In this document: piece after piece, positions 56,212-64,000 of the stretch
How the letters are laid out: each line of letters opens with the position of its first letter
How positions within the stretch are numbered: position 1 is the first letter of the stretch
Source: Pseudomonas putida W15Oct28
GTDB taxonomy: Bacteria; Pseudomonadota; Gammaproteobacteria; Pseudomonadales; Pseudomonadaceae
DNA: 64,000 nt
Direction of reading: 5' to 3'
Assembly (NCBI RefSeq): GCF_000708715.2
Contig: NZ_JENB01000032.1
Span: 1 to 64,000, forward strand
Notes under the pieces: generated by a model
What the model was told of the DNA's origin: nothing
Seen by the model: only the letters and a program-made list of their open reading frames with translations
The model's database searches: none
Translations under genes and position numbers: made by a program

Positions 56212-56237
56212 ACGAAACGAGAAAGATTTTCTTTAAG
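56212..56237 (-). promoter_or_regulatory. Possible weak iron-starvation box for fpvA
   Basis: On the minus strand TAAAG (56235-56231), 16 bases and CGT (56214-56212) match the iron-starvation box except for the last base of TAAAT. The spacing is right, and it lies about 80 bases before the fpvA start. The flanking CCC is absent. It is a candidate only. Confidence 0.4.
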
Positions 56238-56274
56238 GTTTTGTGAAGGGGTTCACGAAAGGGGCAGGGCGGGG

Positions 56275-56297
56275 AAAAGGGCTGCTGTGCAGCCCTT
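56275..56297 (-). terminator. Terminator of the pvdM-pvdO-ptaA-pvdE operon
   Basis: On the minus strand AAGGGCTGC-ACA-GCAGCCCTT (56297-56277) is followed by TT and then C residues. It lies about 48 bases after the pvdE stop and separates it from fpvA. The same hairpin core recurs at 63193-63211. Confidence 0.75.
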
Positions 56298-56344
56298 GCG
56301 CGACCACGGTCCACTCCTGCGCGTCAGGGAGCGACCTGGCTTGT

Positions 56345-58006
56345 TCAGGCGGGTTGTTCGGCCTCGACCCGCTCGGTGGCGACGCGGCCGCGGTCCATGC
56401 GAATCAACTGGTCGGCGACGTGGAAGTAACGGTCGTCGTGGGAGATGACGATGATGGTGCGACCCTGGCGTTTCATTTCCGGCAGTAGCTCGGTGTAGAA
56501 CACTCGGCGGAAGGACGGGTCCTGGTCGGCGGCCCATTCGTCGAACACCAGCACCGGGCGTTCGTCGAGCCAGGCGTTTACCAGCGCCAGGCGCTTGCGC
56601 TGGCCGGTGGACAGGGCGGTGGTGCTGTAGCTGCCGTCGACCAGGCTGACCTTGTGGGCGATGTCGAGGCGCTCCAGGTAGCGGGCCACCAGTTCGGGCT
56701 TGTCGGCGGCCACGGGGCTCAGGTCATCGAACAGGTGGTGGTCGGCGAAGATGGTGGTGAACAACTGTCGGTAGTCGTCGCGGCCTTCATCAGAGACGGG
56801 CTGGCCGTTGAGCTGGATCTGCCCTGAATGAGGCGGGTACAGCCCCAGCAGCACCTTGATCAGCGAGGTCTTGCCACAGCCGTTCTCGCCGACGATGAAC
56901 AGGATCTCGCCTTGGTTCACCGTGAGGTCCACCGGCCCCAGGCGGAACGGATCACTGCCGGGAATCACCGGGTAGTCGTAGCGCACCTGGCGCAACTCCA
57001 GTCGCTCGAATGGCGCGGCTTGGGTGCTCATCTCACCGGGCTGGCCTTGCACCTCCGGTGTTGAAAAGCGTTGGGACAGCTCGGCCACCCGGCCCAGGGC
57101 GATGCGCGCACGGCCGATCATCGGCAGGTTGAGCACAAGCTGCTCCAGCGGGCCTTTCATGTACAGCATCACCAGCACAAAACCGCCCAGCACCGTGCGC
57201 TCGGCCGCCGGCCACATCACCTGGAAGGCGATGGCCAGGCCGATGACGGCGAAGAACAGCATCGAGCCGAACGTTTCCGCACTGATGAAGATGGCGCCGG
57301 CACGGATGTTGGCCTGGGCGATGCGCTGGGTGACGCCGTCGATCTGCTCATCACGCAGGCGCCAGCGGCGTTGGCGCTGGATGCGCAGCTCTTTGGCACC
57401 GTCGGTGATTGCCTGGTAATAGCCTTGCAGCTCGTCCTCGCCTTCACGTCCTTCGGCCATGCGCCGGTTGCCAAAGCGCTGGGCGACATATTGGGCACCC
57501 ACGCCGATGGCCACGGTGAGAAGGGTGAGCGCCAGGATCTGCCACGACAACAGTGCCAGGTAGGCGAGGCACGCCAGGGTTACGGTGAACGAGATCACCA
57601 TCGGCGCCACCGAAAGGGCGAAGCTGCTGATGGTGGTCACGTCGTTGAGCAAGATCGGGATCAGGCGGTGGCTGCGAAAGCGCTCCAGTTGCTCGATGGG
57701 CGCACCGAGCACCTTGCCCGCCAGCTCGCGGCGCAAGTTGCGCACCACGTATTGGCCGACGTGGTTGGTCAGTAGCCGGGAGCCGGTGGAGCAGGCCAGG
57801 GTCAGCAGGCACAGCCCGGCGAACTGCAGGGCCACCCAGGCGGTGGGGCCGCCTGCCTGGTTCATGGCGCGGTTGACGGTGGCCAGCAGCGCGGTCACTC
57901 CCAGGCCGCTGACGATCCCCATGGCGACGGAGGCCACGACGGCCAGCCGGAACGGTTCGAGGATGCGCCAGGTCTCGCGGGCCAGGCTGTTTGCGGAAAC
58001 GGTCAT
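56345..58006 (-). CDS. pvdE: Cyclic-peptide-type ABC exporter of the pyoverdine precursor
   Basis: The 553-residue protein is a fused membrane and ATPase ABC exporter that moves the acylated ferribactin precursor from cytoplasm to periplasm. The first roughly 330 residues hold about six membrane helices. The ATPase domain follows, with Walker A GENGCGKTS (about 367-376), the signature LSTGQRKRL (about 462), Walker B VLVFDEW (about 485) and the H-loop in VISHDD. The DEW ending of Walker B is usual in the PvdE/YojI/SyrD group. I chose ATG 58006 (MTVSANSLA), 23 bases after the ptaA stop; the longer frame from 58111 only overlaps ptaA. It is the last gene of its operon. Confidence 0.93.
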   Translation of the reverse strand: MTVSANSLARETWRILEPFRLAVVASVAMGIVSGLGVTALLATVNRAMNQAGGPTAWVALQFAGLCLLTLACSTGSRLLTNHVGQYVVRNLRRELAGKVLGAPIEQLERFRSHRLIPILLNDVTTISSFALSVAPMVISFTVTLACLAYLALLSWQILALTLLTVAIGVGAQYVAQRFGNRRMAEGREGEDELQGYYQAITDGAKELRIQRQRRWRLRDEQIDGVTQRIAQANIRAGAIFISAETFGSMLFFAVIGLAIAFQVMWPAAERTVLGGFVLVMLYMKGPLEQLVLNLPMIGRARIALGRVAELSQRFSTPEVQGQPGEMSTQAAPFERLELRQVRYDYPVIPGSDPFRLGPVDLTVNQGEILFIVGENGCGKTSLIKVLLGLYPPHSGQIQLNGQPVSDEGRDDYRQLFTTIFADHHLFDDLSPVAADKPELVARYLERLDIAHKVSLVDGSYSTTALSTGQRKRLALVNAWLDERPVLVFDEWAADQDPSFRRVFYTELLPEMKRQGRTIIVISHDDRYFHVADQLIRMDRGRVATERVEAEQPA

Positions 58007-58029
58007 GTGGAGGTCTCGGTGAGCCGGAG

Positions 58030-59139
58030 TCAGGCGTTGGCCATGACCCTGAGGAAGGTTTCGGTAAAGGTGTTCATCTGGTCTTCGGTACCGACGGTGA
58101 CGCGCATCCACTCGGGCCAGGCCGCAAACAGCCGGCCAACGCGCACGCCTTGCGCGGCCATGGTTTCGATAACCGGCGTTGCGGGGCGCTTGAGGTGCAC
58201 CATGAAGCAGTTGGCCTGGGCTTCGGTGCAGCGGTAGCCGGCCTTTTGCAGGCGCTCGGTGGTGGCGTTGAGGATCCGTTGGTTGGTGCGTTTTCGAGTC
58301 GCTACAAGATCGCTTTGTTCCAGGCTGGCGATGCCGCCCAGCGATGCGCTCAGGGATATGAAGTTGCGCCCGTTGTAGGCCTGCAAATGGTTGAGCACCG
58401 CTGGCCTGGCAATGGCCAGACCCAGCCGGGCGCCGGCCATGCCATAGAGCTTGGAGAAGGTGCGCAGCACCAGCACGTCATCGTGGGCCACGGCCAGGTC
58501 GAGGCAGGGCCTGGCATCGGAGAAGTGGATGTAGGCTTCGTCGATAACGGCCAGGCAGCCCTTGGCTTTGTTCGTCACCAGGTGCTCGATGTCGGCGCGA
58601 GGCGTCAGGGTGCCGGTTGGGTTGTTGGGGTTGCACAGGTAGATCACCCCAGCATTCGGATCGGCTGCCAGCATGGCCCTCACGTCATGGGCGTGGTGGG
58701 CGTCCAGCGGCACTTCGTGCAAGGCTGCACCTATCGACCGGGCGCCGCTGGCGAGGGAGTCGTAGGTGGGGGCGGCGACGACCACGCTGCGTGGACCGGC
58801 ATAGTGTGCCAGTCCCTCCTGCAGCGGCAGGCGTGAGCCGCCGAATACGGCAACATGATCGGCGGGTACGCCGTTTTGCCGGGCGAACAACTCGATCAAC
58901 CGCACTTGCTGTTCGTAGTAATAGCGGCCGCTTTGGCGGGCCCCCAGCTGCATGGCCTTGACGGCCGATTCACTGGGGCCGTACGGGCTTTCGTTGTAAT
59001 CCAGGCGGATGATGTTATCCCCGAAGACCGGGTCGACCGGACGGAGTGTCGACGGTTGCTGGGCCCAGACCGGCAAGGCCGGAACCAGGCTGGCCAGGGT
59101 GGCGGCGGTCACGAATGCGCGTCGGTTGAGGTCGGTCAT
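58030..59139 (-). CDS. ptaA: Periplasmic pyoverdine side-chain transaminase
   Basis: The 369-residue class I/II PLP aminotransferase resembles HisC-type enzymes but has a twin-arginine signal (NRRAFVTAATLAS, residues 5-17), so it acts in the periplasm. The PLP Asp region (IDEAYIHF), the CNPNNPTG segment and the Schiff-base Lys in TFSKLYGMAGARLG are visible. This is the profile of PtaA, which turns the chromophore-bound glutamate of pyoverdine into an alpha-ketoglutarate side chain. PvdN, the succinamide-forming enzyme of other strains, belongs to a different aminotransferase class and is not seen in this window. The gene lies between pvdO and pvdE in one operon. Confidence 0.87.
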   Translation of the reverse strand: MTDLNRRAFVTAATLASLVPALPVWAQQPSTLRPVDPVFGDNIIRLDYNESPYGPSESAVKAMQLGARQSGRYYYEQQVRLIELFARQNGVPADHVAVFGGSRLPLQEGLAHYAGPRSVVVAAPTYDSLASGARSIGAALHEVPLDAHHAHDVRAMLAADPNAGVIYLCNPNNPTGTLTPRADIEHLVTNKAKGCLAVIDEAYIHFSDARPCLDLAVAHDDVLVLRTFSKLYGMAGARLGLAIARPAVLNHLQAYNGRNFISLSASLGGIASLEQSDLVATRKRTNQRILNATTERLQKAGYRCTEAQANCFMVHLKRPATPVIETMAAQGVRVGRLFAAWPEWMRVTVGTEDQMNTFTETFLRVMANA

Positions 59140-59169
59140 CGGGTAAGTCTCCGTTGTCGTTGTGAAAGG

Positions 59170-60045
59170 TCAGTCCTTGGTGCTGCCAACGAGGTTGCGG
59201 GCCACACGGAAGCCCAGCCAGTCGCCGAACACATCGTGGCCACGTTCATTGCGGTTGCCGGAGCGGGAGAAGATCGGCGGCTCGGTCCAGTCGTTGCCAC
59301 GGATTTGTTTGAACTCGCAATCGCCGCCTGTGAGCCAGGCACTACCGTCGGTGGGTGCACCGTTGTAGCTGTCGTGCAAGCAGTCCTGCAGCCATTCGTA
59401 GACATTGCCGTGCATGTCGTACATGCCGAAGGCGTTCGGCGGGAAGCTGCCCACGGGTGCGGTATAGGTGTAGCCGTCGCGTGGGCCGTAGGTGTTGGCG
59501 TGCTTGGTGATCTGGTATTGCCCGGGCTCATCGAAGTCGAACGGGAACGGGCCGGTGGAGCCCGCGCGGCCGGTGTATTCGCGTTCGGCCTCGGTGAGCA
59601 TGCGGTAGGGCTTGCCGGTCTTCTTGGCAATCCAGGCCACGTAGCCCTGGACATCGTCCCAGCTCATGCACACGGCTGGTTGGCGCGGGCCTTGCGGGTA
59701 GCTGGGCTTGCCGTTGGTGCACAGGCGGCCCGGGCGGTCGTCGCCGGTGGGCAGTACGGCACCGGATTCCTTGGCGTACACCTGCCATTCCTGTGCAGTG
59801 ACATGAAAGCGCGTGACCGCGAACGGGCGTTCGAAGGTTACCTTGTGCAGCGGGCCCTCGTCGGGCTGCCTGCCCGCCTCATCGTCCGGCGTGCCCATGG
59901 TGAAGCTCCCCGCCGGGATTACCACCAGCTCGGGGCAATCCTTGCAGTCCTTGAAGACCTTGCCAGGCGTGGTCGGGTCGGCTGCAAAGGCGTTGAGCGA
60001 CAGCAGTGGGCAAGCAAAAGCGAACAGGTAGATCAGCCGTTTCAT
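59170..60045 (-). CDS. pvdO: Periplasmic formylglycine-generating-enzyme-like protein for pyoverdine maturation
   Basis: The 291-residue protein has a Sec signal peptide (about 1-22, ending AFA) and an FGE/sulfatase-modifying-factor-type domain, seen in PAGSFTMGTPDDEAG, PAVCMSWDDVQGYVAWIAKKTG, YRMLTEAEREY and GNVYEWLQD. PvdO of this family takes part in the late oxidation of dihydropyoverdine to the mature chromophore. I chose ATG 60045 because the signal peptide begins there (MKRLIYLFAF); the longer frame from 60114 lies within pvdM. It shares an ATGA overlap with the pvdM stop, so the two are translationally coupled. Confidence 0.88.
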   Translation of the reverse strand: MKRLIYLFAFACPLLSLNAFAADPTTPGKVFKDCKDCPELVVIPAGSFTMGTPDDEAGRQPDEGPLHKVTFERPFAVTRFHVTAQEWQVYAKESGAVLPTGDDRPGRLCTNGKPSYPQGPRQPAVCMSWDDVQGYVAWIAKKTGKPYRMLTEAEREYTGRAGSTGPFPFDFDEPGQYQITKHANTYGPRDGYTYTAPVGSFPPNAFGMYDMHGNVYEWLQDCLHDSYNGAPTDGSAWLTGGDCEFKQIRGNDWTEPPIFSRSGNRNERGHDVFGDWLGFRVARNLVGSTKD

Positions 60046-61430
60046 GGTTGTCCTTGCAAGTGTTGGGTGACAGGAGAAGCGGCCGGCTTGGCGGCCTTCT
60101 GGGCGGCGTCCCACACACGCAGGAAGTTGCCGCCCCAGAGCTTGGCGATGTCTTCGTCGGAGTAGCCGTGCTTGATCAGCTCGGCGGTGACGTTGCGGGC
60201 CTGGCTTGCATCCTCCCAGCCGACGACGCCGCCGCCGTCGTTGAAGTCCGAACTGATGCCGACATGATCGATGCCGACCTTCTTCACCGCGTAGTCGATG
60301 GAGTCGACGTAATCGCTCAGGTTGGCTGCAGGCTCGTGGCGCAGCACGTCGTAGAACTTGGGCAGGTATTCGCCAAACTTCTTTTCCGACCAGATGGAAA
60401 ACACCGGGTCGGTGGTGGTGCCTATCTGGGTCTGGTTCTGCAGGTCGGGCAGGCCGTACTCGGCGCGCAGCTTGTTCATGGCCGCGATGGTGTCGCGGCT
60501 GAAGGGCTTGAGGTAATGCGAATAGGCAACGATGTTGACCAGCCCGTCGGTGCCCTTGATGGCGGCCAGGTCCGCATCGGAGAGGTTGCGGCGGATGTCC
60601 ATCATGCCCTGCACGCCGGTGTGGGAGGCGAGGATCGGCGCGCGGGTCTGTTGCGCGACTTGCTGCAAGGCCTGGCTGGACATCTGCGAGACGTCGATGA
60701 CCACGCCCAGGTCGTTGAGTTTGGCCACGGCGCGCTGGCCCAATGCCGAAAGGCCGCCCAGTGGGTCCACCGAGTCACCCAGGAAGGGCAGCGGACGCGC
60801 CGAGTCCACCCAGCTGTTGTTGCCTACGTAGCCGGGGCCGAAAACCCGTACGCCGCGCGCGGCCCACAGGTCGAGCTTGTCGACGTCATCGCCCAGCGGC
60901 GCGGCGTTGAGCATGCTGAGGACGATGGCAAACTTGCCTTCGCCGGCCAGGCGGCGGAAATCTGCCGGGGAGTAGGCGATGCCGGCCTGGTTGGGGAAGT
61001 CCTTGGCGATGCCGGTAATGACCCGGTAGCGCACTTCCAGTTCGTTGGCCATGGCCTGCTGGAACCCGTCGGTGGGGCGATGCGGCCAGTTCGGTCCGGT
61101 CCAGAATTCCGGCCACGACCAGATCGCGATGGAAGCACCGCGCAGGCGCGCTTTGGCTGCCTTGGGCAGGTCGAACTGGGTCGGGCCGTCGCGGTTCGGC
61201 TCTTGGCCGTCGCTGCCGTAGGTCAGTGGCACATCCATGTGAGCATCCAGGGACAGGATGCGTTCCTGCAGGGCCTCGGCGCGCCGCTCGGTTTCGCGGT
61301 CATAAGGATGGTTGGGAAGGTAGACAAAGTACCACCAGGCGCCCGCGGCGGTGCCGGCGACCAAGCTGAGCAAAACGGCGAGCGCCACGGCCCATGGCCA
61401 TTTGCGCGGTGAAGTTCGGTGTTTCGTCAT
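60042..61430 (-). CDS. pvdM: Membrane-dipeptidase-family pyoverdine maturation protein
   Basis: The 462-residue protein has an N-terminal membrane anchor (about 13-35) and a renal-dipeptidase-family domain, with the metal-site-like SLDAHMDVP near 60-68, VIDVSQMS, LASHTGV and VGISSDFNDGGG. PvdM is a periplasmic protein needed for chromophore formation. Its exact chemistry is less clear, and it need not be a peptidase. It heads the minus-strand operon pvdM-pvdO-ptaA-pvdE. An iron-starvation box on the minus strand lies 57 bases upstream, divergent from that of pvdP. Confidence 0.9.
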   Translation of the reverse strand: MTKHRTSPRKWPWAVALAVLLSLVAGTAAGAWWYFVYLPNHPYDRETERRAEALQERILSLDAHMDVPLTYGSDGQEPNRDGPTQFDLPKAAKARLRGASIAIWSWPEFWTGPNWPHRPTDGFQQAMANELEVRYRVITGIAKDFPNQAGIAYSPADFRRLAGEGKFAIVLSMLNAAPLGDDVDKLDLWAARGVRVFGPGYVGNNSWVDSARPLPFLGDSVDPLGGLSALGQRAVAKLNDLGVVIDVSQMSSQALQQVAQQTRAPILASHTGVQGMMDIRRNLSDADLAAIKGTDGLVNIVAYSHYLKPFSRDTIAAMNKLRAEYGLPDLQNQTQIGTTTDPVFSIWSEKKFGEYLPKFYDVLRHEPAANLSDYVDSIDYAVKKVGIDHVGISSDFNDGGGVVGWEDASQARNVTAELIKHGYSDEDIAKLWGGNFLRVWDAAQKAAKPAASPVTQHLQGQP

Positions 61431-61486
61431 TGCGTTCTCGACCCGCCTGTTGGACGGCCCTATGCCGTCGGAACCTGATGAGTGGA

Positions 61487-61510
61487 ACGAGTCGTGGGGG
61501 TGGGAATTTA
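61487..61510 (-). promoter_or_regulatory. Iron-starvation box (PvdS promoter) of the pvdM operon
   Basis: On the minus strand TAAAT (61510-61506), 16 bases and CGT (61489-61487) match the PvdS promoter consensus, with TCCC after TAAAT. It points toward pvdM and lies back to back with the pvdP box, ten bases apart. Confidence 0.82.
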
Positions 61511-61519
61511 CACGGGCGG

Positions 61520-61543
61520 TAAATCCCCTCTGCGAGTGTTCGT
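61520..61543 (+). promoter_or_regulatory. Iron-starvation box (PvdS promoter) of pvdP
   Basis: TAAATCCC (61520-61527) and CGT (61541-61543) give TAAAT-N16-CGT. It ends 34 bases before the pvdP start. The 147-base intergenic region thus carries two divergent PvdS promoters. Confidence 0.85.
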
Positions 61544-61577
61544 TCTGGTAGCAGTAGTCAAGTCACGAGTACGGTGG

Positions 61578-63188
61578 ATGAACTTTTCGCGTCGAGGGAT
61601 GCTGGCAGGCCTTTTGGCCGCTGGGGTCGTGCTGCCCGCCGGGTACTACGCACGGCAGAAGTGGGAACAGGACCAGGAAGCGGAGCTGTCCTCCGACGAG
61701 CCGGCGGTGCCGGTGGACAACGTGCCCGATGCCTTGCTCGGCGAGCGCCTGGTGGGCATCTGGGACTGGCGACTGCTGGACAACCAGCAAGCCCTGCCGG
61801 CCCTGGCCCAGCCGCTGGAGTTGTTGCTCGACGTGGGCCAGGGGGGGCGCGCTGTGCGCGGCTACCTGGGGCGAGCGCCGTACCTGGCCGATGGTTTGCA
61901 GGTGTATGGCCGTTTGTCAGCCGACAAGCTCCCCCACGTGCATTGGCGGATGGTGGCTGCCGACGGCCAGATGTACGACTGCAACGCCGTGCTCGATGAG
62001 ATCTGGGGTGTCTGGAGCGAGGGCGGGGGTGGTGCCACCCTGAGCGGTCAGGTAAGCCTGGCCGGTACCCAGGCCGGGTATTCCGGGCCCATCGCCCGGT
62101 TCGTGGTCAGCCGCCGACGGTTTGTCGAGGCCCGTGAGCGGCTGCCCTACGTGGCGGCGCTGCACGAAGACCTGATCTCGCCCAGGCGGCGTTACTTCCA
62201 TCAGATCTGGCACGCCGGGCGTGACAAGTGGCACCGCATCGACGAGTCGCGCCGCCAGGCCGTACGCGCCCTTGGCTGGCAGCCCGGGCCGCTGGGCAAG
62301 GAACGCGACGCCCGCGGCCACAACCGGCACCGTAACGGCTCCGGCGAAGACTTTCTGTTCATGCACCGGCACATGCTGCACGGCGTGCGCGAGGTCCAGG
62401 ACCTGCGCTCATGGCCGAGCATGCCCGCGCCGCGGCCGTTCATTGGCCAGGGTGTGTCTGCGTTTGCCGATTACCTGAACAACCGCACCGGTTACAGCGT
62501 GCCGCCCACGTGGCAGAGCGAGGGCGACGAGGCGTTCAGCCAGTGGCTGTACTACCTCAAGAGCAACCAGGGTCTGTACGCCAACTTCCAGCTCTGGGAA
62601 GCACAACTGCACGATCCCGAATACCTCAGCACGCTGTGCCTGGGCGAGTTGGGATCGCGTATCGAACTGGGGATCCACGACTGGTTACACATGCGTTGGG
62701 CGGCGTTGGGGCGCGATCCGAACTCGGGCTTGCCGATGGTGTATGCCCGGCGCAACTACGACTTTTCCGAACGCTGGTTTGGCGCAGACAACGACTTCCT
62801 CGGCGACCCGTTCTCGTCCCATGTGAACCCGGTGTTCTGGGCGTTCCATGGCTGGATCGACGACCGCCTGAACGACTGGTTCCTGGCCCATCAGCAGGCC
62901 CACCCGGGCGAGGTGCAGCACAAGACGGTCAATGGCATTCCCTGGTTTGCTCCCGGTCGCTGGGTGCGCGTGGCCGAACCCTGGCTCGGGCCTTCGCGTG
63001 AGGGCTGCGGGGCCTGGGGTGTGGGTAACGGCGGTGGCGGCGGTCAGCTGGACATCGAGACGATGAAGCTGGCGTTGCAGATTATCTTCAGCCCGGAACA
63101 GGAGGCCGACCGGTTGTCCGGCCTGGTGCCACGCCGGCCGTGGTATGGGCGGCACCTCGCGGCGGGGCCGAGCCGCGACGGACTCTGA
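61578..63188 (+). CDS. pvdP: Periplasmic tyrosinase of pyoverdine chromophore maturation
   Basis: The 536-residue copper enzyme oxidises ferribactin to dihydropyoverdine in the periplasm. A twin-arginine signal is visible (FSRRGMLAGLLAAG, residues 3-16). The tyrosinase-like half carries the copper-binding histidines in FHQIWHAGRDKWH, FMHRHMLHG, HDWLHMRW and SSHVNPVFWAFHGWID. The N-terminal half (about 50-210) is the beta-barrel-like extra domain of PvdP. I chose ATG 61578 because the Tat signal starts there; the longer frame from 61482 would run over the iron-starvation box. Length is close to the known PvdP (about 540). It is monocistronic, ending in a hairpin. Confidence 0.92.
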   Translation: MNFSRRGMLAGLLAAGVVLPAGYYARQKWEQDQEAELSSDEPAVPVDNVPDALLGERLVGIWDWRLLDNQQALPALAQPLELLLDVGQGGRAVRGYLGRAPYLADGLQVYGRLSADKLPHVHWRMVAADGQMYDCNAVLDEIWGVWSEGGGGATLSGQVSLAGTQAGYSGPIARFVVSRRRFVEARERLPYVAALHEDLISPRRRYFHQIWHAGRDKWHRIDESRRQAVRALGWQPGPLGKERDARGHNRHRNGSGEDFLFMHRHMLHGVREVQDLRSWPSMPAPRPFIGQGVSAFADYLNNRTGYSVPPTWQSEGDEAFSQWLYYLKSNQGLYANFQLWEAQLHDPEYLSTLCLGELGSRIELGIHDWLHMRWAALGRDPNSGLPMVYARRNYDFSERWFGADNDFLGDPFSSHVNPVFWAFHGWIDDRLNDWFLAHQQAHPGEVQHKTVNGIPWFAPGRWVRVAEPWLGPSREGCGAWGVGNGGGGGQLDIETMKLALQIIFSPEQEADRLSGLVPRRPWYGRHLAAGPSRDGL

Positions 63189-63192
63189 GGAG

Positions 63193-63211
63193 AGGGCTGC
63201 TGTGCAGCCCT
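63193..63211. terminator. Hairpin between pvdP and opmQ
   Basis: AGGGCTGC-TGT-GCAGCCCT is a perfect 8-bp stem with a 3-base loop between two convergent genes. There is no clear T-run on either side, so it is a weak or factor-dependent terminator. The core is the same as the pvdE terminator at 56277-56297. Confidence 0.6.
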
Positions 63212-63241
63212 GTCGTCAGCAAGCTCGCTTCCACTAGCCGC

Positions 63242-64000
63242 TTAAAGCGTACGCCAGCCACCACCCAATGCCTTGTACAGCGCCACGCTGGCCTGCAGGC
63301 GATCGCGGCGCAGTTGCACGCGTTCGTTCTGGGCGTCGAACAGGGTGCGCTGGGCTTCGAGCACGCTGAGCAGGTCTTCGGCGCCGGCACGGTAGCGGTT
63401 TTCGGCCAGGTCGAAGGCCCGTTGGGCCTGCTCCAGCTCATCGCGTTGCCAGGCGGCCTGGCGGTCGAGGCCGTCGATGCTGTTGAGGGCCTTTTCCACT
63501 TCGCCGAAGCTGGTCACGATAACGCCTCGGTAGGTCTCCAGTAGCTCCTGTTGGCGCGCCACGGTCTTGTCCCGTTCGGCCTGGAGCCGACCGTGGTTGA
63601 AGATCGGTGCGGTGAGCCCCGCGCCCAGGTTGAACACTGGGTTGCGCAGCAGGTTGGCTGCCTGGGCATCGCCGGTGGCGAGGCTGGCCGTGAGGCTAAG
63701 TTGCGGGAACAGCGCCGCACGGGCCACCTGGATATCGGCCTGGGCAGCGGCCAGACGCGCCTCGGCGCTGGCGATGTCCGGGCGTCGAGTAAGCAGTTGG
63801 CTAGGCACGCCGGCGGCGATGCTGGGGCCGATCAGCCGGTCGAAGGGTTGCTCCTCCAGATGCAGCGCCTGCACCGGTTGGCCGAGCAGGGTTGCCAGGG
63901 TCACCAGCGCTTCATTGGCTTGTTGCCGGTAGAGCGGCAGCTGCCGCTGCTGGCCGGCCACCACCCGTTGTTGCTGGGCCAGTTCCAGGGCGGTCGCTGA
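63242..64000 (-). CDS. opmQ: Outer-membrane efflux protein OpmQ, C-terminal part (runs off the window)
   Basis: This is the last 250 or so residues of a TolC/NodT-type outer-membrane factor; the N-terminus lies beyond 64000. Typical features are LTRRPDIASAEARLAAAQADI, FPQLSLTAS, and the second coiled-coil repeat with RYRAGAEDLLSVLEAQRTLFDAQ. Next to pvdP and the pyoverdine genes it is best read as OpmQ of the PvdRT-OpmQ pump, which exports and recycles pyoverdine. The genes pvdR and pvdT would then lie upstream on the minus strand, past the right edge. The frame stays open up to base 64000, so the GTG near 63964 is not the true start. Confidence 0.85.
   Translation of the reverse strand, partial: SATALELAQQQRVVAGQQRQLPLYRQQANEALVTLATLLGQPVQALHLEEQPFDRLIGPSIAAGVPSQLLTRRPDIASAEARLAAAQADIQVARAALFPQLSLTASLATGDAQAANLLRNPVFNLGAGLTAPIFNHGRLQAERDKTVARQQELLETYRGVIVTSFGEVEKALNSIDGLDRQAAWQRDELEQAQRAFDLAENRYRAGAEDLLSVLEAQRTLFDAQNERVQLRRDRLQASVALYKALGGGWRTL

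Noticed and set aside
58007..58111. A longer PvdE starting at 58111
   Set aside because: The extra 35 residues are unconserved, lie inside the end of ptaA and precede the typical MTVSANSLA start.
61482..61577. A longer PvdP starting at 61482
   Set aside because: It would bury the Tat signal 32 residues inside the protein and run across the PvdS promoter.

Overview
This window is a stretch of Pseudomonas chromosome, most likely from the P. putida group. The evidence is the high-GC coding, the REP-type repeats with the 'GTGGGAGCGGGC' core, and a pyoverdine (fluorescent siderophore) locus that takes up most of the window. From about 9 kb to the right edge, nearly everything belongs to pyoverdine synthesis, periplasmic maturation, uptake or export.

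Layout: (1) 303-6411 (+) is a tight, overlapping cassette for a periplasmic molybdenum hydroxylase: Tat-signal large subunit, 2Fe-2S subunit, triheme cytochrome c, XdhC-like chaperone and a MobA/MocA-like nucleotidyltransferase. REP repeats flank it. (2) 6844-8846 (+) is an OmpR-type response regulator and its histidine kinase. (3) 9056-12335 (+) is a small operon behind an iron-starvation (IS) box: pvdH, a SyrP/TauD-like hydroxylase, an MbtH-like protein and a short type II thioesterase that lacks its nucleophile. A terminator follows. (4) 12403-53610 (+) is a second IS box and then the peptide-chain NRPS genes. As read they hold twelve adenylation domains, two epimerases and a final thioesterase. 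(5) 53725-61430 (-) holds fpvA (receptor), pvdE (exporter of the precursor to the periplasm), ptaA (periplasmic transaminase), pvdO and pvdM. (6) 61578-63188 (+) is pvdP (tyrosinase), divergent from pvdM with two back-to-back IS boxes. (7) 63242-64000 (-) is the 3' end of opmQ (outer-membrane efflux).

How the parts work together: PvdH makes diaminobutyrate for PvdL, which is not in the window. PvdL hands an acylated Glu-Tyr-Dab starter to these NRPSs. PvdE exports the precursor. PvdM, PvdO, PvdP and PtaA mature the chromophore and its side chain in the periplasm. PvdRT-OpmQ exports product and FpvA re-imports the ferric form. Reading the specificity pockets by eye suggests the chain Asp-Ala-D-(basic?)-Thr-Gly-Thr-X-D-Asp-Ser-(Lys-like)-X-Ser. 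No hydroxyornithine pocket is present. The two Asp modules plus the SyrP-like hydroxylase suggest two hydroxy-Asp iron ligands.

Caution: the NRPS genes as given are broken at seven places (about 15400, 30515-30927, 35498, 42293, 43147, 50390 and 50523). All but the first lie in sequence with a near-identical copy elsewhere in the window. At 30.5-30.9 kb two blocks of one condensation domain are swapped in order. This looks much more like misassembly of repeats than biology. Module count and predicted product are therefore provisional.
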